The notes beneath the pieces are model-generated. The model did not search any database. It was given only the letters and a program-made list of their open reading frames with translations, and was not told the origin of the DNA. The translations under genes were made by a program, and so were the position numbers. Below, piece after piece: positions 9,765 to 18,458 of a stretch of 64,000 nucleotides of DNA. Every line of letters starts with the position of its first letter. Position 1 is the first letter of the stretch. This DNA is from an uncultured Roseburia sp. (GTDB lineage: Bacteria; Bacillota_A; Clostridia; Lachnospirales; Lachnospiraceae), in the NCBI GenBank assembly GCA_900557275.1, contig USRX01000001.1, positions 124,001-188,000 of the forward strand, written 5' to 3'.

Positions 9765-10667
9765 ATGAAATTAGCGACATACATCCTGACCTCTGATCTT
9801 GCAGATGCGGTGGAAGAGAGTGTATCAAAGAATTTTATTACGTTTGATAAAATAAAAACGTATCTTGTGGGACATCTGCCGTCAGTTGTCAATTTTGTCT
9901 TCAGTCTGATCATTGCTATTATTGTGTTGCTGGTTGGAATCCGTGTCATCAAATTGGTGCGAAAAATAGCCAGAAAAGCCATGAAAAAGACATCACTGGA
10001 TCGGGGATTGCAACAGTTTCTGGATCATTTGCTGAACCTTCTCCTGTACTTTGTGCTGATCATGATCATACTGGGAACTTTTGGCATTACAGCCAGTGCC
10101 GTGATTGCAATTATTGGTTCCGCAGGATTATCGATTGGTCTTGCATTGCAGGGAACGCTTTCCAATTTTGCTGGCGGGGTACTGATCTTGCTTTTGAAAC
10201 CTTTTAAAGTGGGAGATTACATATACGAAGACACACATGGAAATGAAGGAATTGTAAAAGAAATACAATTATTTTATACAAAACTGGTTACAATAGATAA
10301 TAAGACAGTTGTACTTCCAAATGGTACGCTGTCTAATACCAGTTTGATCAACTATACGCATCAGGGAAAACGGATGGTGGAGATCAAGACTGGAATATCA
10401 TATCAGTCAGATCTGAAACTTGCAAAAGACATGATTTTGAATACGGCAATGAAAGATCCAGATCGATTACAGGAGGATATCTGTGAAGTATTCGTATCAG
10501 AGCTTGCTGATTCCTCTGTAATCATAGGATTGCGCTTTTGGGTCAGTTCGGAAAATTACTGGCATGCCAGATGGCGTGTGATTGAAAAAATAAAATATGC
10601 GCTGGATGAGGCTGAGATAGAAATCCCGTTCCCTCAGATGGATGTTTCAATTAGGAATGTCAAATAA
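9765..10667 (+). CDS. mscS: Small-conductance mechanosensitive channel, MscS family
   Basis: Inner-membrane tension-gated channel that releases solutes on hypo-osmotic shock. Of the 300 residues, an amphipathic N-terminus is followed by three hydrophobic segments (about residues 38-65, 85-105, 110-150). The third is the pore helix, with Gly/Ala packing in GSAGLSIGLALQG and the family motif LLLKPFKVGDYI. A soluble beta/alpha-beta C-terminus follows. It stands alone between the DUF1015 gene and csp. Confidence 0.92.
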   Translation: MKLATYILTSDLADAVEESVSKNFITFDKIKTYLVGHLPSVVNFVFSLIIAIIVLLVGIRVIKLVRKIARKAMKKTSLDRGLQQFLDHLLNLLLYFVLIMIILGTFGITASAVIAIIGSAGLSIGLALQGTLSNFAGGVLILLLKPFKVGDYIYEDTHGNEGIVKEIQLFYTKLVTIDNKTVVLPNGTLSNTSLINYTHQGKRMVEIKTGISYQSDLKLAKDMILNTAMKDPDRLQEDICEVFVSELADSSVIIGLRFWVSSENYWHARWRVIEKIKYALDEAEIEIPFPQMDVSIRNVK

Positions 10668-10681
10668 ATCCTTTAATATTG

Positions 10682-10710
10682 TTGACAATAATGTTTTCAT
10701 GTGTTAAAGT
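10682..10710 (+). promoter_or_regulatory. Promoter of the cold-shock gene
   Basis: TTGACA (10682-10687), a 17-base spacer and TAAAGT (10705-10710). The untranslated leader would be about 55 bases, which fits cold-shock genes whose leader affects translation. Confidence 0.65.
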
Positions 10711-10770
10711 GAAATTGTGAAACATGCACAAAAGAGTGCAATTTTTTAGAAGGTATTAGGAGGAAGTTTT

Positions 10771-10974
10771 ATGCAGCAGGGAACTGTGAAATGGTTTAAC
10801 GCAAAAAAAGGATTTGGATTTATTTCTGATGCAGAGGGTAAAGATGTATTCGTACATTTTTCCGCATTGAACATGGATGGATTCAAGGAATTAAAAGACG
10901 GTGAGGCAGTAGAATTCGAAGTGATCGAAGGACCAAAAGGACCTCAGGCAGCAAACGTTACACGTTTAGGTTAA
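10771..10974 (+). CDS. cspA: Cold-shock protein, CspA family
   Basis: 67-residue single-stranded nucleic-acid-binding beta-barrel. RNP1 (KGFGFI) and RNP2 (VFVHF) are intact and length is standard. It probably melts mRNA structure. AGGAGGAAG lies before the start, and it is monocistronic between a clear promoter and terminator. Confidence 0.96.
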   Translation: MQQGTVKWFNAKKGFGFISDAEGKDVFVHFSALNMDGFKELKDGEAVEFEVIEGPKGPQAANVTRLG

Positions 10975-11012
10975 TTCCTTAACAATATATCGATTTTTGC
11001 AGAAACAGGATT

Positions 11013-11050
11013 TCAGGAGTTATTCTTTCGGGGGTAACTCCTGATTTAGT
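11013..11050 (+). terminator. Terminator after the cold-shock gene
   Basis: TCAGGAGTTA (11013-11022) pairs with TAACTCCTGA (11035-11044). A moderately T-rich tail (TTTAGTTT) follows. Confidence 0.7.
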
Positions 11051-11170
11051 TTCCTAAATTGTGGTTTATATGGTAATAGAGATACTTTCGGAACCTTTCA
11101 AACAAAGATGTGAGATAGTTTTCTTTAAAGAAGATTTTGCAGATACAGATAAATAAAGGAGGTCGCATAG

Positions 11171-14089
11171 GTGACATTAGAACAGCTAAAAAATTATGAG
11201 ATTTTGAAACAGGAGCCATTGACGGATCTGGATTCTCAGGGAGTTCTGCTCCGACACAAAAAGAGTGGCGCCAGAATCTGTCTGGTACAGAATGATGATG
11301 AAAATAAGGTGTTTTATATTGCATTCCGGACACCGCCGGTAAACAGTACGGGACTGACCCATATCCTGGAGCATTCCGTATTGTGTGGCAGCCGGGAATT
11401 CCCGGTAAAAGATCCGTTTATCGAACTGGTAAAAGGTTCTCTAAATACATTTTTGAATGCAATGACTTATCCGGATAAAACCGTTTATCCGGTGGCAAGC
11501 TGTAATGACAAAGATTTCCAGAATCTGATGCATGTATATCTGGATGCGGTATTTCATCCGAATATCTATCAGCATAAGGAGATCTTCTGTCAGGAAGGCT
11601 GGCATTATGAACTGGAGAACCGCGAGGATAATCTGAAGATCAATGGCGTTGTTTATAATGAAATGAAGGGTGCTTTTTCATCCGCAGATGATCTGTTGGA
11701 GCGAGAGATACTGAATTCCCTGTATCCAGACACGGCATATCGTTATGAGTCTGGCGGAGATCCGAAAAATATCCCAGATCTGACCTATGAGGAGTTCCTT
11801 GATTTTCACAGCAAATATTATCATCCCTCTAATTCTTATATCTATCTGTACGGAAATATGGATGCGGTGGAGAAGTTGGAGTGGCTGGATGTACATTATC
11901 TGAGTCAGTATGATCTGGATGATTTTGATACCCATATCATTACTCAGGATGCCTTTGAGAAACCGGTAGAGATCTGCAAAAAATATCCGATCACAAGTTC
12001 AGAAAGCACAGAAGGTAAAACGTACCTGTCCTGCAGCTGGTCTGTAAGCAATTCTCTGGACCGGGAAAAATATCTGGCATTTGAAGTACTGGATTATGCG
12101 CTTTTAAATTCACAGGGTGCGCCGGTCAAAGAAGCGCTGCTGTCTGCCGGCATCGGTAAAGATATTCAGGGTGGTTTTGACAATGGTGTATATCAGCCAA
12201 TTTTTTCTGTGATTGCGAAAAATGCGGAGAGCGTTCAGCAGGAACAGTTCCTTAGTGTTATTCGTGAAACACTGGAAAAACAGGTAGAAGACGGCATCAA
12301 TCAGGAAGCATTGCTGGCATCCATCAACAATGCGGAATTTAAGTACCGTGAATCAGATTATGGCAACTTCCCGAAAGGTCTGATCCTTGGCTTACAGGCG
12401 ATGGACAGCTGGCTGTATGACGATATGGAGCCATTTATGCATCTGCAGCTTCTGGACACATACCGTTTCCTGCGGGAACAGATCGGAACCGGTTATTACG
12501 AAGACCTGGTACAGAAATATCTGCTGGATAATGCGCATATTGCTGTTGTTCGTATGGAGCCGGAGCAGGGTCTGAATGCAAAAGATGAGCAGGCATTGGC
12601 AGACAAACTACAGAAGTATAAAGATTCTCTCAGTGATGAGAAACTGGATGAAATCATTGCTTTTACAAAACATCTGAAAGAGTATCAGGAAGAGCCAAAT
12701 ACCCAGGAAGAGCTGGAGTCAATCCCGATGCTTTCCCGTTCTGATATTGAAAGCCGTGCGGAAGGTTTCAACAATCATGAACTGGAAACCGATGGCATTC
12801 CGGTTTTATGGCATGATCTGAATTCTAATGGGATTACTTATCTGGATCTGATGTTTGATGCAAAACATATTCCGGAAGAACTGGTACCGTACCTTGGCGT
12901 GTTAAAACTTCTGGTTGGATATATGGATACAGATAAGTATGGATATACTGCGCTGGCAAATGAGATCAATCTCCATACCGGCGGTATCCATAATAGCGTT
13001 ACCATTTTTGCAAATGCAGAAGATACCTACAAATATCAGGTAAAATTTGAGATGCGCATCAGCGTACTGGAAGAGAAACTGGAAAAAGCAATGGAGCTGG
13101 CACAGAGCATGCTGCTTCATACGGATTTTTCCGATGACAGACGATTGTATGATCTGTTGGCACAGATGAAATCTGCATTGCAGGGAGACTTAAGCAGCAG
13201 CGGACATCTGGTATCTGCTACAAGGGCATTGGGTTATTATCTGCCGAGATCCCGGTATTCCGATATGACCACAGGCATTGATTTCTATCGTCTCGTAGAC
13301 CGTATGGAGTCTGATTTTGAAAACGAAAAAGAAGATTTGAAACAGAAGCTGACACAGCTGACCCATATGCTGTTCCGCCCGGAAAAACTGATGGTCAATG
13401 TGACATGCAAAGAAGCAGGATGCAAAGCCGTTCAGGAGCAGATCAGCGCATTGAAACCACAGCTGTTTACCGATCCGATTGAAGACTATCCATGCGAGAT
13501 CAGTTGTATTCCACAGAACGAAGGTTTTATGGATGCTTCCCAGGTGCAGTATGTATCACAGGTTGGCAATTATAAAGAGAAGGGATATGCATATACCGGA
13601 GCATTCCGTGTTTTAAGGACAATCTTGAGTTATGATTATCTCTGGCTGAATGTTCGTGTAAAAGGCGGTGCGTATGGTACTTCCGGTGCGTTTACAAGAA
13701 CCGGGGATGCATACTTTGCTTCTTACAGGGATCCGAATCTGAAAGAAACACTGGATGTTTATACAGGAATCATAGATTATCTGAAACACTTTGATGCAAG
13801 TGAACGTGACATGACAAAATATGTTATTGGAACTGTCAGCGGAATGGATACGCCACTGAACCCAAAAGCAAAGGGCAGACGGAGTATGATGGCATATTTT
13901 GCCGGTCTGACAGAAGAGATGATTCAGAAAGAACGTGATGAAGTGCTTCAAGTATCAGTAAATGATATAAACACATTGGCAGATCCGGTCAAAGCAGCAT
14001 TGGATCAGCATTACATCTGTGTCATTGGTAATGAAGAGAAGATCAAAGAAAATGCAGACGTATTTGATAAAGTAGAGAAATTATTTTAA
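11171..14089 (+). CDS. M16C zinc metallopeptidase, presequence-protease-like
   Basis: 972 residues, the size of the PreP/Cym1/falcilysin group, which folds two M16 halves into a closed peptide-degrading chamber. The inverted zinc motif HILEH is at residues 64-68, and the distal glutamate lies in NGVVYNEMKGAFSS. The GTG start is supported by AAAGGAGGT directly upstream. There is no signal peptide, so it is probably cytoplasmic and degrades oligopeptides. era begins 11 bases after its stop, so they may be co-transcribed. Confidence 0.9.
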   Translation: MTLEQLKNYEILKQEPLTDLDSQGVLLRHKKSGARICLVQNDDENKVFYIAFRTPPVNSTGLTHILEHSVLCGSREFPVKDPFIELVKGSLNTFLNAMTYPDKTVYPVASCNDKDFQNLMHVYLDAVFHPNIYQHKEIFCQEGWHYELENREDNLKINGVVYNEMKGAFSSADDLLEREILNSLYPDTAYRYESGGDPKNIPDLTYEEFLDFHSKYYHPSNSYIYLYGNMDAVEKLEWLDVHYLSQYDLDDFDTHIITQDAFEKPVEICKKYPITSSESTEGKTYLSCSWSVSNSLDREKYLAFEVLDYALLNSQGAPVKEALLSAGIGKDIQGGFDNGVYQPIFSVIAKNAESVQQEQFLSVIRETLEKQVEDGINQEALLASINNAEFKYRESDYGNFPKGLILGLQAMDSWLYDDMEPFMHLQLLDTYRFLREQIGTGYYEDLVQKYLLDNAHIAVVRMEPEQGLNAKDEQALADKLQKYKDSLSDEKLDEIIAFTKHLKEYQEEPNTQEELESIPMLSRSDIESRAEGFNNHELETDGIPVLWHDLNSNGITYLDLMFDAKHIPEELVPYLGVLKLLVGYMDTDKYGYTALANEINLHTGGIHNSVTIFANAEDTYKYQVKFEMRISVLEEKLEKAMELAQSMLLHTDFSDDRRLYDLLAQMKSALQGDLSSSGHLVSATRALGYYLPRSRYSDMTTGIDFYRLVDRMESDFENEKEDLKQKLTQLTHMLFRPEKLMVNVTCKEAGCKAVQEQISALKPQLFTDPIEDYPCEISCIPQNEGFMDASQVQYVSQVGNYKEKGYAYTGAFRVLRTILSYDYLWLNVRVKGGAYGTSGAFTRTGDAYFASYRDPNLKETLDVYTGIIDYLKHFDASERDMTKYVIGTVSGMDTPLNPKAKGRRSMMAYFAGLTEEMIQKERDEVLQVSVNDINTLADPVKAALDQHYICVIGNEEKIKENADVFDKVEKLF

Positions 14090-14100
14090 AGGGGAAAAGC

Positions 14101-15009
14101 ATGAAAGCAGATTTTAAATCAGGATTTGTAACGCTGATTGGTCGCCCGAATGTGGGAAAATCAACATTGATGAATCACATGATCGGACAGAAGATTGCGA
14201 TTACATCCAATAAGCCACAGACTACCAGAAACCGTATCCAGACAGTATATACTGATGCGGACAGAGGACAGATTGTATTTGTCGATACGCCGGGTATCCA
14301 CAAAGCAAAAAATAAGCTGGGCGAATATATGGTAAATGTGGCAGAAAATACACTGAAAGATGTGGATGTCATTCTCTGGCTCGTAGAGCCGACCACATTT
14401 ATTGGCGCGGGAGAACGCCATATTGCAGAGCAGTTAAAAAAAGTGACTATTCCTGTCATCCTTGTTATCAACAAGATCGATATGGTCAAAAAGGAAGAGG
14501 TGCTGACTTTTATCGATGCATATCGTAAAATCTATGATTTTGCAGAGATCATCCCGGCATCTGCACTGCGTGGAGAGAATCAGGATGTTGTCATCGATAT
14601 GATCTTTAAATATCTGCCTTATGGTCCGATGTTCTATGACGAGGATACCGTTACGGATCAGCCGGAGCGTCAAATTGTGGCAGAGCTGATCCGCGAGAAA
14701 GCGCTGCATGCGCTGGATGAAGAGATTCCCCATGGTATTGCCGTATCGATTGAGCGGATGAAGAAACGTCAGGGACAGAAGATTATGGATATTGAAGCTA
14801 CCATCATCTGTGAGCGGGAATCCCACAAAGGCATTATCATCGGTAAAAAGGGCGCTATGCTGAAAAAAATCGGCAGCAATGCCCGCTACGAGATTGAAAA
14901 AATGCTGGATATGAAAGCAAACTTACAACTTTGGGTTAAGGTAAAGAAAGACTGGCGTGACAGCGATATTCTCATGAAGAATTTTGGCTATAATAAAGAG
15001 GATATTTAA
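14101..15009 (+). CDS. era: GTPase Era
   Basis: Essential GTPase that binds the 3' end of 16S rRNA during 30S assembly. At 302 residues, G1 GRPNVGKS, G3 DTPG and G4 NKID are present, with a C-terminal KH RNA-binding domain (IIIGKKGAMLKKIG). Order era - small gene - recO is the classic Firmicute arrangement. Confidence 0.97.
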   Translation: MKADFKSGFVTLIGRPNVGKSTLMNHMIGQKIAITSNKPQTTRNRIQTVYTDADRGQIVFVDTPGIHKAKNKLGEYMVNVAENTLKDVDVILWLVEPTTFIGAGERHIAEQLKKVTIPVILVINKIDMVKKEEVLTFIDAYRKIYDFAEIIPASALRGENQDVVIDMIFKYLPYGPMFYDEDTVTDQPERQIVAELIREKALHALDEEIPHGIAVSIERMKKRQGQKIMDIEATIICERESHKGIIIGKKGAMLKKIGSNARYEIEKMLDMKANLQLWVKVKKDWRDSDILMKNFGYNKEDI

Positions 15010-15265
15010 ACTCATTATATGAAAATGATTATGGTGTTGAAAAATGGTATAGTTGAACATATCTGCGAACAGTTGCTTCCGCTTGAGTGGTAATAATGTA
15101 AAACTAAAACATTTTATATTATATTCAAATCCTGTTGTTCTGTATTTATACAGTGGCTTGACTGTTATGGAACATAGGAAATATAGAGATATGAAACAAG
15201 CAGAAAAGAATATTTTCCTATAGAGCTGGAAATCCTAACAGTATCCCGTCAGGAGGTAACAAAGG

Positions 15266-15472
15266 ATGACAGATCAGGCATGGGAAAGATTTGAGCATAG
15301 CGGCAGTATTGCGGATTATCTGAAATATAGAGAGGACCATAGTGGAAGCATCAGCAGTCAGACTGATATGGTGTCAGAGACACGGATGGATGTAAAAATA
15401 GTAAAAGAGATTTGGGATACCGGTGGTAATTACAGGGATATAGAGAAAACGGAAATGGAGAAATATCATTGA
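15266..15472 (+). CDS. YqzL-like small protein between era and recO
   Basis: 68 residues. The N-terminus (W, F, SGSIADYLKYRE) resembles Bacillus YqzL (WKLF, TGNIDTYLLFKE), a small protein of unknown function encoded between era and recO. The C-terminal 40 residues are charged and not conserved as far as I can tell. AGGAGG lies just before ATG 15266. Both the position and the N-terminal pattern support a real gene. Function is unknown. Confidence 0.75.
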   Translation: MTDQAWERFEHSGSIADYLKYREDHSGSISSQTDMVSETRMDVKIVKEIWDTGGNYRDIEKTEMEKYH

Positions 15473-15603
15473 TATGCACGTGTTAATGGCAGAATGATAT
15501 TCATATAGATGACAGGATAGGCGAAGTGATGTCTATATGAAGTAAACATTTTAATTTTTGAAAGAAAGCGACAAAGTGTTTACAAAATAGTTGGGAGGAA
15601 CAG

Positions 15604-16347
15604 ATGGGACAGCAGCTTACCGTGACGGGCATGGTACTTACATCCATGCCCGTGGGGGAGTATGACAGAAGAATAACGATACTTACCAGAGAACGGGGGC
15701 GGATCACAGCATTTGTCCGGGGAGCCAGAAGACCGAAAAGTTCCATGGTGGCGGCTACCAATCCATTCTGCTTTGGCGAATTTGAAGCCTATGAGGGACG
15801 GAATTCCTACACGGTGGTGCGTGCCTCCATACAGAATTATTTTCAGGAGATCAGCGCAGATCTGGTAAAGACTGGATACGGCTGTTATTTCCTGGAACTG
15901 GCTTCCTTTTTCTCTATGGAAAATTCCGACGGAAGTGATCAGCTAAAACTACTGTATCAGACTCTGCGTGCATTAAATGTTAAGTCACTGAATCCAAGGC
16001 TGGTAAGATGCATTTATGAATTGAAAACGCTTGTATATTATGGCTCTTACCCGAATTTCTTTTCCTGTATGAAATGTGGCACAAAGGAGCATCTGCAGCG
16101 TTTTGTTCCGGAAGTTCGTGGTGTACTGTGCAGTGACTGTCCATCGGGTACGACGGGGATCTTTCTGGAAGATTCCGCATTGTATGCGTTACAGTACATA
16201 GTCGCTTCTCCGGTGGAGAAATTGTATACATTTACGGTAACAGAAGAAATCTTAAAGACGCTGGAACAGGTCATTCGGATTGCCATGCGCCAGTGCACGG
16301 ATCGGGAATTCAAATCACTGGAATTTTTGCAGGGACTTGGAATTTAA
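15604..16347 (+). CDS. recO: DNA repair protein RecO
   Basis: Recombination mediator that with RecR loads RecA onto SSB-coated DNA. 247 residues: N-terminal OB fold (TGMVLTSMPVGEYDRRITILTRERG), a helical middle, and a four-cysteine zinc site (CMKCG ... LCSDC). GGGAGG precedes the start. Confidence 0.95.
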   Translation: MGQQLTVTGMVLTSMPVGEYDRRITILTRERGRITAFVRGARRPKSSMVAATNPFCFGEFEAYEGRNSYTVVRASIQNYFQEISADLVKTGYGCYFLELASFFSMENSDGSDQLKLLYQTLRALNVKSLNPRLVRCIYELKTLVYYGSYPNFFSCMKCGTKEHLQRFVPEVRGVLCSDCPSGTTGIFLEDSALYALQYIVASPVEKLYTFTVTEEILKTLEQVIRIAMRQCTDREFKSLEFLQGLGI

Positions 16348-16455
16348 CGATAATAAAATTTTGTGACATATCATGGAAAAATATCTGTCAGGAAAAAAGA
16401 ATTAAGGCATGCAGACGAAATTAAAAGACAGGGATTAATTTCAAGTGCGATACGC

Positions 16456-16484
16456 TTGCAATCATATTTTGTAAATAGTATAAT
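16456..16484 (+). promoter_or_regulatory. Promoter for glycyl-tRNA synthetase
   Basis: TTGCAA (16456-16461), a 17-base spacer and consensus TATAAT (16479-16484) fall in the 369-base recO-glyQS gap. The leader would be about 225 bases. I found no T-box (TGGxACCGCG) or glycine riboswitch core in it, so nothing recognised explains its length. Confidence 0.65.
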
Positions 16485-16716
16485 AGGCGTGTTTATAATT
16501 TATTCAGGGCTACATGTTACAGATAAGTTGTAAGAAAGCCTGTATATAGATCTGCGGATAATCTGACGAGCACATTAACTGTGGACAGTGGTTGTTTACA
16601 GTGGAGTGTTAGGGGAGGAAAATCAACAGATTTGCAGGAGTGTTAAGTAAAGAATGTAAATTATGAACGGCATGTTCATGAATAACATAAGAAACAGAAA
16701 TGAGAGGATGCAAAAA

Positions 16717-18114
16717 ATGGAAAAATCAATGGAAAAAATCGTTGCTTTGGCAAAATCCAGAGGATTTGTATATCCGGGATCTGAGATTTACGGCGGTCTT
16801 GCAAATACATGGGACTACGGAAATCTCGGCGTAGAGCTGAAGAATAACGTAAAAAAAGCCTGGTGGCAGAAATTTATTCAGGAGAGTCCATACAATGTAG
16901 GCGTTGACTGCGCGATCCTTATGAATCCGCAGACTTGGGTAGCTTCCGGACATCTTGGAGGATTCTCAGATCCTCTCATGGATTGTCGTGAGTGTCATGA
17001 GCGTTTCCGCGCAGATAAGATTATTGAAGATTTTGCAGAAGAACATGGTATTGACATCAATGGCTCTGCAGATGGCTGGAGCCAGGAAGAGATGAAAAAA
17101 TTCATCGATGACAACCAGATTCCGTGTCCTTCCTGTGGTAAACATAATTTTACAGATATCCGTCAGTTCAACCTGATGTTCAAAACATTCCAGGGTGTAA
17201 CCGAGGATGCAAAAAATACCGTATATCTCCGTCCGGAGACCGCACAGGGTATTTTCGTAAACTTTAAAAATGTACAGCGTACATCCAGAAAAAAAATTCC
17301 GTTTGGTATCGGTCAGATCGGTAAATCTTTCCGTAACGAGATCACACCGGGTAACTTCACGTTCCGTACCCGTGAGTTTGAACAGATGGAGCTGGAGTTC
17401 TTCTGTGAGCCGGATACAGACCTTGAGTGGTTTGCATACTGGAAAGAATTCTGTATCAACTGGCTGAAATCTCTCGGCATGAAAGAAGAAGAGATGCGTG
17501 TTCGTGACCATGAGCAGGAAGAACTTTCTTTCTATAGTAAAGCAACCAGTGATATCGAGTTCCTGTTCCCATTTGGATGGGGCGAGCTGTGGGGAATCGC
17601 TGATAGAACTGATTATGACCTGACACAGCATCAGAATGTATCCGGTGAGGATCTGACTTACTTTGATGATGCAAAGAATCAGAAATATATCCCATATGTT
17701 ATCGAGCCTTCACTGGGCGCAGACCGTGTCGTTCTGGCATTCCTTTGCGGCGCATATGATGAAGAGAACATTGGTACCGAAGAAAAACCGGATATGCGTA
17801 CTGTAATGCACTTCCATCCGGCACTTGCACCGGTTAAAGTGGGTGTACTTCCACTTTCCAAAAAGCTGAATGAAGGCGCTGAAAAAGTATATCAGCAGCT
17901 TTGCAAAAAATATAACTGCGAGTATGATGACAGAGGAAACATCGGAAAACGTTACCGCAGACAGGATGAGATCGGTACACCGTTCTGCGTTACATACGAT
18001 TTCGATTCTGAAACAGACCAGGCAGTAACTGTCCGTGACAGGGATACCATGGAGCAGGTACGAGTACCAATCGCAGAATTAGATGCATATTTTGCAGATA
18101 AATTTACTTTCTAG
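16717..18114 (+). CDS. glyQS: Glycine-tRNA ligase, single-chain alpha2 type
   Basis: Class II synthetase charging tRNA-Gly. About 465 residues, the dimeric single-chain form rather than the split alpha/beta GlyQ-GlyS. Seen are [11 protein letters not shown] near the N-terminus, the class II motif-2 region [25 protein letters not shown], motif 3 ([12 protein letters not shown]) and the anticodon-binding domain ([11 protein letters not shown] onward). The frame is open from 16663. ATG 16717 is preferred because GAGAGG at 16702-16707 lies 9 bases upstream and homology begins there. Confidence 0.95.
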   Translation: MEKSMEKIVALAKSRGFVYPGSEIYGGLANTWDYGNLGVELKNNVKKAWWQKFIQESPYNVGVDCAILMNPQTWVASGHLGGFSDPLMDCRECHERFRADKIIEDFAEEHGIDINGSADGWSQEEMKKFIDDNQIPCPSCGKHNFTDIRQFNLMFKTFQGVTEDAKNTVYLRPETAQGIFVNFKNVQRTSRKKIPFGIGQIGKSFRNEITPGNFTFRTREFEQMELEFFCEPDTDLEWFAYWKEFCINWLKSLGMKEEEMRVRDHEQEELSFYSKATSDIEFLFPFGWGELWGIADRTDYDLTQHQNVSGEDLTYFDDAKNQKYIPYVIEPSLGADRVVLAFLCGAYDEENIGTEEKPDMRTVMHFHPALAPVKVGVLPLSKKLNEGAEKVYQQLCKKYNCEYDDRGNIGKRYRRQDEIGTPFCVTYDFDSETDQAVTVRDRDTMEQVRVPIAELDAYFADKFTF

Positions 18115-18183
18115 AATACCGGAATAATATAAAAAATACCAGAAAATAAATAAAAAAACCAACAAAAAAATGTTCTTAAAAAA

Positions 18184-18220
18184 AGCCCTCAAACCGCTGA
18201 GTTTCAACGGTTTGAGGGCT
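18184..18220. terminator. Perfect 13-bp hairpin after glyQS
   Basis: AGCCCTCAAACCG (18184-18196) pairs with CGGTTTGAGGGCT (18208-18220). The downstream side has only a weak T-tail, while the upstream side is A-rich. The better U-tract is therefore on the minus strand, although no minus-strand gene needs it. It probably works in both directions. Confidence 0.7.
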
Positions 18221-18458
18221 TGCTGTATTCTTGGAATACGGTTGTATAATAAATTCATCAATTACTATATGGTAATTATATGAAGTATTTATATATATAA
18301 TTGCAGAAACATATGATTGGGGCACAATAATATTGTAATTATATGTGGAAAGGAGAGGGGAATTTAATTGCCATAAAGTTAGTTTTTGGGGAAGGCATAG
18401 CATAATGGATATGTGCGTCATTTATAGCAATGATTTATGAATGAAGGGGGAAAATTTC

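Noticed and set aside
16348..16716. T-box or glycine riboswitch in front of glycyl-tRNA synthetase
   Set aside because: The leader is long enough, but no TGGxACCGCG box, specifier stem or glycine-aptamer core was found.
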